From Actinomycetales bacterium (GTDB lineage Bacteria; Actinomycetota; Actinomycetes; S36-B12; UBA5976): a stretch of DNA of 46,054 bases. Where the stretch lies: contig JAGWWW010000008.1 in NCBI GenBank assembly GCA_018970205.1, forward strand, positions 1 through 46,054, read 5' to 3'. The notes beneath the pieces were generated by a model. That model was not told the origin of the DNA. It did no database searches and saw only the letters and a program-made list of their open reading frames with translations. Each line of letters opens with the position of its first letter. The first letter of the stretch is position 1. Shown here one piece after another: positions 19,432-27,817 of the stretch. The position numbers and the translations under genes were made by a program.

Positions 19432-20641
19432 TTCTGTCAGACAGCCGCCAGACGGCTGGGTGCAGGAGCGCGGAGACAATCGCCACTGTCATCAGCGCGA
19501 CGGCGAGCAGGAGCGCCGGTTGCAAACCGAAGGCCAAGGACGCGGGCCCGGCCAGCGCGGTGCCTATGGGGCCGAAGAGCATCGAGCCGAACGCGTCGTA
19601 GGCGCTGACTCGAGCCAATGCCTCCGACGGAACATGCTTCTGCAACGCGGTGATCCACAGCACCTGGAACACATCGGTGCCGACACCGCAGAGAAAGGCG
19701 GCACCCGCGATTAGCCACAGCGGCAGGGGCACCGCCATCGCCAGCACGAATACCGGCATTCCGAACATGGCGAGCATCGCGAGCCGCATCGGCTTGCGTG
19801 GGCGCGCCCGCATCGCAACCAAGGAGCCGAGCAGGAAGCCCAGGGACTCGATGGTGGCGACCAAGCCCCAACTGCGCGCTCCGTTGAAGTGTTCCTTCAT
19901 GAGCACGGGCCCGAGGACGCCGTTGGCACCCTGGAAGGCCATCAGGATGAAGGCGAACGCGACGACGATGACAAAGACCCAGCGATTGATGCGAAACTCG
20001 CGCCAACCGCGCCTGACCGACTGCCAAGTTGACTCGGTCGTGGCGCGGGGGATTGACAGGTGCCGCAATGACCAGACGAGCAACCCCGCGACGATGAAGG
20101 TGACCGCATCGATTGCCATCGCCCAGCCGGGTCCGACTCCGGCAACGAGAACCCCGGCGAGCGCGGAGCCCATGATGACCGCCGCATTGGAGCCCGCCGC
20201 GACAACCGAGTTGGCCGACTGCAGGTGCTCCGGTGGTGACACGACCGGGGCGATGCCCGGGAAGGCCGGGTACCAGATTGCGTGCAGGACCCCGAAGATC
20301 GCGGCGAACACAACGAGCACCGGCACCGCAGCACGCTGTGTCAGGAAGAGTGCCGACTGGACCAGGATCAGGCAGCCCAGCACGATGTCGCTTCCGCCGA
20401 CGACCCTGGTACGCCCGATGCGATCTGCCCACACGCCGCCGAACGGAAGTGTCACGACGAGAAACGCCGACTGCGTCGCCAGTACGGCGCTCAACGTGGC
20501 CGCGCTCGCACCCGGAAGGTCCAAGACGGCGAATGCCAGGGCGACCGGACCCATGCCGTTGCCGAGATTGGAGATGACCCGCGCTAGCAGGAACTTGCGA
20601 TAGTCGCCGTAGGCCCACAACTCGCGAAATGACTTCAGCAC
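19427..20641 (-). CDS. MFS transporter (MFS_3-like)
   Basis: A protein of about 404 residues with some 12 hydrophobic segments. FGGVWADRIGRTRVVGGSDI is the loop 2-3 motif A, and YPAFPGIAPVVSPPEHLQSANSVVAAGSNAAVIMG spans the segment typical of the same exporter branch as the other MFS gene 4 kb away, though the two differ enough to be old paralogues. Substrate unknown. The start is set at the GTG at 20641 because TAGGGT lies six bases before it; a GTG two codons further upstream would directly touch the -10. It diverges from the first DedA gene, with overlapping -10 hexamers between them. Confidence 0.88.
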   Translation of the reverse strand: MLKSFRELWAYGDYRKFLLARVISNLGNGMGPVALAFAVLDLPGASAATLSAVLATQSAFLVVTLPFGGVWADRIGRTRVVGGSDIVLGCLILVQSALFLTQRAAVPVLVVFAAIFGVLHAIWYPAFPGIAPVVSPPEHLQSANSVVAAGSNAAVIMGSALAGVLVAGVGPGWAMAIDAVTFIVAGLLVWSLRHLSIPRATTESTWQSVRRGWREFRINRWVFVIVVAFAFILMAFQGANGVLGPVLMKEHFNGARSWGLVATIESLGFLLGSLVAMRARPRKPMRLAMLAMFGMPVFVLAMAVPLPLWLIAGAAFLCGVGTDVFQVLWITALQKHVPSEALARVSAYDAFGSMLFGPIGTALAGPASLAFGLQPALLLAVALMTVAIVSALLHPAVWRLSDRM

Positions 20642-20647
20642 CCGCAC

Positions 20648-20657
20648 ACCCTAGGCT
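20648..20657. promoter_or_regulatory. Overlapping divergent -10 elements (MFS / DedA)
   Basis: TAGGGT on the minus strand (20653-20648) and TAGGCT on the plus strand (20652-20657) overlap by the TA at 20652-20653. Each lies exactly six bases from its GTG start (20641 and 20664). The whole space between the two starts is 22 bp. Confidence 0.6.
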
Positions 20658-20663
20658 CAACCC

Positions 20664-21305
20664 GTGCACTTCCCGTCACCGCTTGCCGCGGCGCCGATGT
20701 CGCTGCTTGAGCCGCAGGTGACCAACTGGTCTGCACTCGCCGTCTACGTCCTGTGCTTCACCCTGGTGTTCGTCGAGAGCGGGCTGCTGCTCGGCTTCTT
20801 CCTGCCCGGCGACTCGGTGCTGTTCGCCGCGGGAATCATGAGCTCGGACGCGAGCAAAGGCGTCAACATCTGGATCCTCGCCACGGGCATCTTCATCTGC
20901 GCATTTGTGGGCGACCAAGTCGGCTACATCACCGGCCGCAAGCTCGGCCGCCCGTGGTTGGAGTCGCGGACGTCACCGCGCATGCGCGGTGCGCTCGAGA
21001 GAACCGAACGCTTCTACGAGCGCTACGGCTGGTTCGCGGTCGTCATCGCGCGCTACATCCCGTGGGTGCGGACCTTCATACCGTTTGTGGCGGGCGTCGG
21101 CCGCATGAACTACTACAGGTTCCTCGGCGCGAACCTAACTGGCGCGGTGTGCTGGGGAATCGGTATCACGCTTCTCGGCCATTGGTCAGGGCGAAACGAG
21201 GTCGTGCGCTACGTCGCCTACGGCATCGCAGTGGTGTTCATCGTCGGATCTGCGGTCACGGCAGTGCGCTGGTGGCTCGCAGATCGGCGCGCGAGCAACG
21301 CCTGA
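20664..21305 (+). CDS. DedA family membrane protein (first of two)
   Basis: A 213-residue SNARE-associated/DedA protein. Signatures: VFVESGLLLGFFLPGDSVLF (N-terminal membrane hairpin), GDQVGYITGRKLGR, and RYIPWVRTFIPFVAGVGRMNYYRF, carrying the family arginines and the FVAG-like turn, with about five hydrophobic segments. DedA-type proteins are lipid-carrier flippases (undecaprenyl phosphate or phosphatidylethanolamine in studied cases). Starts with GTG, leaderless spacing. The next gene downstream, 133 bp away, is a second DedA gene with its own promoter. I recall a DedA gene also beside fba in M. tuberculosis. Confidence 0.92.
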   Translation: MHFPSPLAAAPMSLLEPQVTNWSALAVYVLCFTLVFVESGLLLGFFLPGDSVLFAAGIMSSDASKGVNIWILATGIFICAFVGDQVGYITGRKLGRPWLESRTSPRMRGALERTERFYERYGWFAVVIARYIPWVRTFIPFVAGVGRMNYYRFLGANLTGAVCWGIGITLLGHWSGRNEVVRYVAYGIAVVFIVGSAVTAVRWWLADRRASNA

Positions 21306-21426
21306 CCCGGGAGCGTGCCGCGTCTGCCCAGCGATTCTCAGCCGCACAGGTGCTGACGTGAGAACTTCGAGCTACAACGCCGCGGCGGCGCGCCGCTGGC
21401 GAGACCACCTGCATCGCTGGTGCTTG

Positions 21427-21432
21427 TAGCCT
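21427..21432 (+). promoter_or_regulatory. -10 element for the second DedA gene, leaderless spacing
   Basis: TAGCCT, six bases (GACCCG) before the GTG start. No ribosome site. Confidence 0.55.
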
Positions 21433-21438
21433 GACCCG

Positions 21439-22053
21439 GTGCTGTCCTATCTGAATCCGCAGAACCTCCTCGACGCCGCCGGCTCCGCTGCCCTCATCGT
21501 CGCGTGCATCGTCGTCTTCGTGGAGTGCGGCCTCTTCGTGGGGTTCTTCCTCCCGGGTGACTCCTTGCTCTTCACGGTCGGCATCCTCATCTCAACCGGC
21601 GTCATCACGACACCGCTGTGGCTGAGCCTGCTGCTCCTCGCCGCGTGCGCGATCGCCGGGAACATCACCGGCTACCGAATCGGCGAGGTCGTCGGCGCGC
21701 GGCTGTTGCAGCGGCCAGACAGCCGCTTCTTCAAGCGGCGCTACGTGGAGGAGACCAACTCATTCCTCGCGCGACACGGGCGCATGTCGATTGTGATGGC
21801 GAGGTTCACGCCGATCGTCCGCACCTTCATCACCGCGGTAGCGGGCGTCGCTGGCATGCGGCGGCGGGAGTTCATCACATGGAGCATCGTCGGGGGCCTG
21901 CTCTGGACGGTGTCAATGACCGGCGCCGGCTATGCGCTGGGCAGCATCGCCTTCGTCCGCGAGCACCTGGAGATGATCGTGCTCGCGATTGTGCTGGTGT
22001 CGTTCGTCCCGGTTGCGCACACCTATCTGAAGGAGCGCAAGCGCCGCGTGTGA
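21439..22053 (+). CDS. DedA family membrane protein (second of two)
   Basis: A 204-residue paralogue of the preceding protein. It keeps VFVECGLFVGFFLPGDSLLF, GNITGYRIGEVVGARLL and MARFTPIVRTFITAVAGVAGM, the catalytic-type arginine segment, with similar hydrophobic profile. The two differ in most loop residues (for example SRFFKRRYVEETNSFLARHG here), so the pair is not a recent duplication. The independent TAGCCT-N6-GTG start argues for separate expression. It converges on pyrE, 12 bp between stop codons. Confidence 0.92.
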   Translation: MLSYLNPQNLLDAAGSAALIVACIVVFVECGLFVGFFLPGDSLLFTVGILISTGVITTPLWLSLLLLAACAIAGNITGYRIGEVVGARLLQRPDSRFFKRRYVEETNSFLARHGRMSIVMARFTPIVRTFITAVAGVAGMRRREFITWSIVGGLLWTVSMTGAGYALGSIAFVREHLEMIVLAIVLVSFVPVAHTYLKERKRRV

Positions 22054-22065
22054 CGGTGCGGCGGC

Positions 22066-22608
22066 TCAGGCCAGGCCGAGGTCGGTCAGGCTGAAGGCAG
22101 CGCGGTAGTCCAAGCCCGCGGCGGCAACAGTCGGGGCGGCGCCGCGCTCGACGATGACCGCAACACCGACGACCTCAGCACCGGCCTCGCGCAGCGCCTC
22201 GACGGCGGTCATCACGCTGCCGCCGGTGGTTGAGGTGTCTTCCACGGCGAGCACCCTGCGCCCGGCGACATCGGGGCCCTCGATGCGCCGCTGTAGACCG
22301 TGGGCTTTGCCTTCCTTGCGGACCACGAACGCATCGAGGCGGCGTCCCTGTGCTGCGGCCGCGTGCATCATGGCCGTGGCAACCGGGTCAGCACCGAGGG
22401 TGAGCCCACCGACGGCATCGAAATCCCAATCCGCGACGAGCTCGAGCATGCACGTGCCGACCAGCGGCGCTGCCTCGCTGTCCAAGGTGATGCGGCGCAG
22501 GTCGACGTAGTAGTCGGCCTCGCGGCCGCTGCTGAGGATGACCTTGCCGTGGACCACGGCTTTGTCGAGGATTTGTTGGCGCAGTGCGTCTTTCGCGGTG
22601 TCAGTCAC
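22066..22608 (-). CDS. pyrE: Orotate phosphoribosyltransferase
   Basis: A 180-residue enzyme that joins orotate and PRPP to give OMP in pyrimidine synthesis. VLAVEDTSTTGGSVMTAVEALREAG is the PRPP-binding region (Asp-Thr-Ser-Thr-Thr-Gly-Gly core), VILSSGREADYYVDLRR is the family N-terminal block, and VGGLTLGADPVATAMMHAA follows. A longer open frame exists upstream, but the GTG at 22608 gives the normal length and has TAGGCT eight bases before it, close to leaderless. No other pyr genes are in the window. Confidence 0.93.
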   Translation of the reverse strand: MTDTAKDALRQQILDKAVVHGKVILSSGREADYYVDLRRITLDSEAAPLVGTCMLELVADWDFDAVGGLTLGADPVATAMMHAAAAQGRRLDAFVVRKEGKAHGLQRRIEGPDVAGRRVLAVEDTSTTGGSVMTAVEALREAGAEVVGVAVIVERGAAPTVAAAGLDYRAAFSLTDLGLA

Positions 22609-22616
22609 GGGCGGCA

Positions 22617-22622
22617 AGCCTA
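22617..22622 (-). promoter_or_regulatory. -10 element for pyrE, near-leaderless spacing
   Basis: TAGGCT on the minus strand, eight bases before the GTG start. Confidence 0.4.
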
Positions 22623-22647
22623 GCCATGACGTCGAGCGCACCCGCTG

Positions 22648-23418
22648 CTACTTCCGGCGCTGGCCCGACAGCCCCACGTTCGCCGCGCGCATGACCCAGC
22701 GCGGGACTGACCGCATGACCAGGCCGAGGAACTTGTACCGGATGCTCGGGGTGCTCACCGGCCGGCCGGCCCGGAAATCGCGCAATGCGGACCGCACCAC
22801 CGACTGCGACTCCAACCACATGAACCGCGGCACGGCATCGGGGTCGATGCTTGCGCGCGCGTGGAAACCCGTGACGGTGTAGCCCGGGCACAACGCCATC
22901 ACGCGCACGCCCGCCCGGCGTACTTCGCCGGCTAGCGACTCGGCGAAGGTGGTGGCCCAGGCCTTCGCGGCGCTGTAGGTGCCGCTAGGCATCCAGCCGG
23001 CGACGCTGCTGACGATGATGACCCCGCCACGTCGGCGGCGGACCATCCGCGGCAGTGCGGCGTGAGTGAGGCGCATCACGGCGGTCACGAGCACGTCGAG
23101 CATCTCCTGCTCCGGTTGCACATCCCCGCCGACGAACGGCGCAGTCGTGCCGAAGCCGGCGTTATTCACGAGCAGGTCGATGGGGTCCTCGTCGCTGCGC
23201 AGGCGCTGCTCCACCACGGCCATGCCCTCGCGTTGGGAGAGGTCTGCCGTCAGAACCTGCACCTGCACGCCGTGCTTCTCGCGCAGTTTCTCGGCGAGCC
23301 GTTCGAGCTGCTCAGTGCCGCGGGCGGTGAGCACGAGGTCGTAGCGCTGCTCAGCGAGTTGGAAGGCGAACTCCTCGCCGATCCCGGATGAGGCTCCGGT
23401 GACCAATGCCCAAGGCAT
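22648..23418 (-). CDS. Short-chain dehydrogenase/reductase
   Basis: A 256-residue classical SDR. VTGASSGIGEEFAFQLAEQ is the Rossmann TGxxxGxG cofactor loop, LTADLS and NNAGFGT follow, and the catalytic set is Ser in IVSSVAGWMPSGTYSAAKAW with Tyr and Lys of YxxxK. TARG after the second strand favours NADP(H). The C-terminus (SIRYKFLGLVMRSVPRWVMRAANV) is amphipathic and basic, and may touch the membrane, as in actinobacterial SDRs acting on lipid substrates. Substrate unknown. GGAG lies seven bases before the ATG. It is the same strand as hspR, 80 bp downstream of it, so it could be read through from the heat-shock operon. Confidence 0.88.
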   Translation of the reverse strand: MPWALVTGASSGIGEEFAFQLAEQRYDLVLTARGTEQLERLAEKLREKHGVQVQVLTADLSQREGMAVVEQRLRSDEDPIDLLVNNAGFGTTAPFVGGDVQPEQEMLDVLVTAVMRLTHAALPRMVRRRRGGVIIVSSVAGWMPSGTYSAAKAWATTFAESLAGEVRRAGVRVMALCPGYTVTGFHARASIDPDAVPRFMWLESQSVVRSALRDFRAGRPVSTPSIRYKFLGLVMRSVPRWVMRAANVGLSGQRRK

Positions 23419-23458
23419 GCCGTTCTCCGATCTGGGGTCAGGCGTTCAGATGTGGGGA

Positions 23459-23465
23459 GTTGAGT
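23459..23465. promoter_or_regulatory. HAIR half-site between hspR and the SDR gene
   Basis: GTTGAGT equals one arm of the perfect HspR-type repeat upstream of dnaK. The partner arm at the expected distance is missing, so this is only a half-site and could be chance. Confidence 0.2.
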
Positions 23466-23498
23466 CGACTGCTCACAGCAGCGTTTCGGCAGCGTAGG

Positions 23499-23828
23499 TC
23501 ATCGTCGGCGGCCGCGCCACAACACCAGAGCGGTCGAGCGCACATCGCGCTCCACTTCCGCGAGCCGTGCGCGTAGGGACTCGTTCTCAGCGCGCAACTC
23601 CATGATGCGACGGATGCCCTCGAGGTTCACGCCGGCTTCGGCGAGATGGACCACCTCGCGCAGGCGGGCGATGTCGCGCAACGAGTACAGACGGCTGCGG
23701 CCGCCGGTGCGACCGGGGCTCACCAGCCCGAGGCGGTCGTACTGCCGCAATGTCTGCGGGTGCAGGCCGGACAACTGTGCGGCCACGGAGATGGCGAAGA
23801 CGGGGGCGTCGGCGTCGTGCTCCAGCAT
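23499..23828 (-). CDS. hspR: Heat-shock repressor HspR
   Basis: A 109-residue MerR-fold regulator. FAISVAAQLSGLHPQTLRQYDRLGLVSPGRTGGRSRLYS is spread over the winged helix-turn-helix (residues 10-50), and a C-terminal coiled coil (GVNLEGIRRIMELRAENESLRARLAEVE) gives the dimer. HspR, with DnaK as co-repressor in studied actinobacteria, represses the dnaK operon through HAIR repeats. The ATG at 23828 shares one base with the dnaJ stop (TGATG), so translation is coupled. It is the last gene of dnaK-grpE-dnaJ-hspR, the classic actinobacterial order, and should repress itself with the operon. Confidence 0.95.
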   Translation of the reverse strand: MLEHDADAPVFAISVAAQLSGLHPQTLRQYDRLGLVSPGRTGGRSRLYSLRDIARLREVVHLAEAGVNLEGIRRIMELRAENESLRARLAEVERDVRSTALVLWRGRRR

Positions 23829-24964
23829 CACGGCCCCCGAAACGCCGCGAGCTGCTCGCGTGGGTCGTGGTCGGCGGTGGCCTCCGCGTAGGACTGCAGC
23901 GCCTTGCGCGCCTTAGTGCTCAAGTTCTGCGGCACGGCGACCTCGATGGTGACGAGCAGGTCGCCTCGGCTGCCGTCGCGCTTGGTCGCGCCCTTGCCTT
24001 TCACGCGCAGCACCCTGCCCGTGGTGGTGCCGGCGGCCAGGGCGATGGTGACGTCTCCGTCGAGCGGGGTCGGCACCTCGATCCTGGCGCCGAGCACCGC
24101 TTCAGGGAATGTCACCGGGACAATCAGCGTGACGTTGTCGCCGCTGCGGCCGAACATCGGGTGCGGGGCGACCTGCACACTGACATACAGGTCACCGGGG
24201 CTGCCACCGCGCTCACCGGCGGCGCCCTTGCCGGGCAGCCGGATGCGGCTGCCGTCACGCACCCCGGAGGGGATCTTCGCCTGCACGGTGCGGGCTTGCT
24301 GCACGCGTCCGCTGCCGTGGCAACCCGGGCAGGGGGAGTCGATGGTGGAACCCTGGCCGCGGCACTCTCGGCACGGCTCGGAGAAACCGAAGCCGCCGGC
24401 GTTGCGCGTGGCGCTACCGGTCCCGTTGCAGGCGCCGCAGACGCGTGGGCTGGAGCCCGGTTTCGCGCCGCTGCCCGCGCAGGTTCCGCAGGTGGTGTCG
24501 CCAATGAGCCGCAGAGAGACAGTGACTCCGCGCAAGGAGTCGTGGAAGCCGATGGTGGTCTGGGTTTCGAGGTCATTGCCGCGTACGGGGCCGCTGCGAC
24601 GCCGTCCGCCACCGCCGCCGAACAAGCCGCCGAGCAGGTCGCCGAACCCGCCGTCGCCGAACAGGTCGCCCATGCCCGGCCCGGAGCCGGCGCCGGCGCC
24701 GGGGAACCCGCCGGGGCGGGCGCCGGAGGCGAAGAGACGGCGGGCCTCGTCGTAGTCGCGGCGCTTGCCGTCGTTGCTCAGGACCTCATAGGCCTCGGAG
24801 ACTTCCTTGAAGCGTTCCTCGGCTTTGGCGTCGCCGACGTTGGCGTCAGGGTGGAACTGCTTGGCGAGCTTGCGGTAGGACTTCTTGATCTCGTCAGGGG
24901 ATGCGGACGTGGAGACGCCGAGGACTTTGTAGAAGTCCTTCTCGATCCAGTCCTTCGTGCTCAT
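23828..24964 (-). CDS. dnaJ: Chaperone DnaJ (Hsp40)
   Basis: A 378-residue type I J-protein that stimulates DnaK ATPase and delivers substrates. The J domain begins DFYKVLGVSTSASPDEIKKS with HPD in AKQFHPDANVG. A Gly/Phe-rich linker (about 80-125) is followed by four zinc-binding repeats: CGTCAGSG, CGACNGTG, CRECRGQG and CPGCHGSG. The C-terminal substrate domains end the protein. This is the DnaJ1-type paralogue normally coupled to hspR. A 97-bp gap with a strong hairpin separates it from grpE, unlike the overlapping joints elsewhere in the operon. Confidence 0.96.
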   Translation of the reverse strand: MSTKDWIEKDFYKVLGVSTSASPDEIKKSYRKLAKQFHPDANVGDAKAEERFKEVSEAYEVLSNDGKRRDYDEARRLFASGARPGGFPGAGAGSGPGMGDLFGDGGFGDLLGGLFGGGGGRRRSGPVRGNDLETQTTIGFHDSLRGVTVSLRLIGDTTCGTCAGSGAKPGSSPRVCGACNGTGSATRNAGGFGFSEPCRECRGQGSTIDSPCPGCHGSGRVQQARTVQAKIPSGVRDGSRIRLPGKGAAGERGGSPGDLYVSVQVAPHPMFGRSGDNVTLIVPVTFPEAVLGARIEVPTPLDGDVTIALAAGTTTGRVLRVKGKGATKRDGSRGDLLVTIEVAVPQNLSTKARKALQSYAEATADHDPREQLAAFRGP

Positions 24965-25009
24965 GTTCGCCTGTCGTGGGGGATGGTGATTCGGTTACGG
25001 GGTGTGCTG

Positions 25010-25051
25010 GCCGCCGCTGCCGCCGCGCGAGCACGGCGGGTGAGCGGCGGC
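25010..25051 (-). other. Nested hairpin in the grpE-dnaJ spacer
   Basis: Outer arms GCCGCCGCT (25010-25018) and AGCGGCGGC (25043-25051) are perfectly complementary and enclose a second stem CCGCCG (25020-25025) / CGGCGG (25034-25039). Together they give about 15 bp in the operon transcript, between the grpE stop and the dnaJ start. It could attenuate transcription or mark an RNA processing point. Confidence 0.5.
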
Positions 25052-25061
25052 GCAGCCGCTG

Positions 25062-25567
25062 TCATTGCGCGTCGGCCACTGTGACCAGCGCGGGACGCAT
25101 CACGCGCCCGGCGTAGCGAAAACCGCGCTGGTGCACGGTCACGCAGGTCGGCGCGCTGACATCGTCACGCGTTTCGTGGGCGATGGCCTCGTGCGTGGTC
25201 GGGTCGAAGGCGTCACCGGCGTCGCCGAAGGCCTCGAGGCCGAGCTTGCGCGCAGCGGACTCCAGGCTCTCCGCAACGACCTTGAAGGTGCCGTTGAGGT
25301 CGTCGTGGTTGCGCGCGCGCTCGATGTCGTCGAGCACCGGCAGCAACTCCGCCAGGGCCGCGGCCGTGCCGGCCTCCTTGAAGGAATCGCGGTCACGGTC
25401 GACGCGCTTGCGGTAGTTCGCGTACTCCGCCTGCAGCCGCTGCAAGTCTGCGACTAGTTCAGCCACTCGGGCGTCGGCGTCGGCCGGGGTTGCTGCGTCA
25501 GCTGCAATCTCGGCTTCGAGGGTGTCGAGCAGCTGCTCGACACCCTCGTCCGAGGTGTTGGACTCGG

Positions 25568-25571
<4 letters not shown>
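25062..25571 (-). CDS. grpE: Nucleotide exchange factor GrpE
   Basis: A 169-residue GrpE: a long N-terminal coiled coil ([26 protein letters not shown]) and a C-terminal beta domain with [17 protein letters not shown] and [21 protein letters not shown], the family signature. It releases ADP from DnaK. The GTG start overlaps the dnaK TGA by four bases (GTGA), so its translation is coupled to dnaK. Confidence 0.96.
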
Positions 25572-27412
<1,841 letters not shown>

Positions 27413-27485
27413 GGTTGTTCTCCTGTCAAGTTCTGTTCTAGGTCGACCGGCTGGCGCGGAGGTTGATACCTCTGGCCTGCCGATA

Positions 27486-27506
27486 GTTGAGTCGGTTTAA
27501 CTCAAC
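27486..27506. promoter_or_regulatory. HAIR element (HspR operator) of the dnaK operon
   Basis: GTTGAGT (27486-27492), seven bases, ACTCAAC (27500-27506): a perfect inverted repeat with the spacing of the HAIR consensus CTTGAGT-N7-ACTCAAG, only the outermost base pair differing. It lies upstream of dnaK, with hspR at the operon end. Confidence 0.88.
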
Positions 27507-27593
27507 TTATCTGCCTAGAACCTACTCCATGCTGCGAGTATTCCACCACGCGGGGGTGGGGCGAAGGCTGATTCGGACATTCGTGCGCTGAGC

Positions 27594-27615
27594 GGGACGC
27601 GGCTGGGACGCGGCT
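27594..27615. repeat. Perfect 11-bp tandem repeat
   Basis: GGGACGCGGCT is repeated twice head to tail (27594-27604 and 27605-27615), followed by GGGGGCG. It lies in the 400-bp gene-free region between dnaK and the metallopeptidase gene. Confidence 0.7.
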
Positions 27616-27643
27616 GGGGGCGTCGAGGCACAGAGGTTGACGC

Positions 27644-27671
27644 ATCCGGCCAGCCCGGCGCCGGGCCGGAT
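27644..27671. terminator. Hairpin downstream of the metallopeptidase gene
   Basis: ATCCGGCC (27644-27651) and GGCCGGAT (27664-27671) are perfect 8-bp arms around a GC-rich 12-base loop. It lies about 150 bp beyond the metallopeptidase stop, so a terminator role is uncertain. Confidence 0.4.
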
Positions 27672-27739
27672 CACGCCGAGTGGGCGGGGATGAGGCCGGG
27701 TGAGCCGCCTGACTCAACTCGGCGCAAGAACGGGCGCTC

Positions 27740-27765
27740 GGCTCGCTTCGTCGGCTCGCTTCGTC
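27740..27765. repeat. Perfect 13-bp tandem repeat
   Basis: GGCTCGCTTCGTC is repeated twice without a gap, then GGTTC. It lies 50 bp beyond the metallopeptidase stop. Confidence 0.7.
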
Positions 27766-27817
27766 GGTTCACCGACGGCGTCCGCGTGCGCCTGCCGGGC
27801 GAATGCGACGAAAGCGG

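Larger units (their letters stand above)
27413..27817. other. Gene-free regulatory region between dnaK and the metallopeptidase gene
   Basis: About 400 bases without a credible gene. It holds the dnaK leader and HAIR element, 11-bp and 13-bp tandem repeats, an 8-bp-arm hairpin and a lone HAIR half-site (ACTCAAC, 27712-27718). Confidence 0.6.

Noticed and set aside
23750-25084. A 444-codon open frame on the plus strand over dnaJ
   Set aside because: Antisense shadow of dnaJ with Ala/Gly/Arg-rich composition and no recognisable domain.
27594-27765. CRISPR-like or satellite array from the tandem repeats upstream of dnaK
   Set aside because: Only two copies of each short unit exist, with no spacers and no cas genes.
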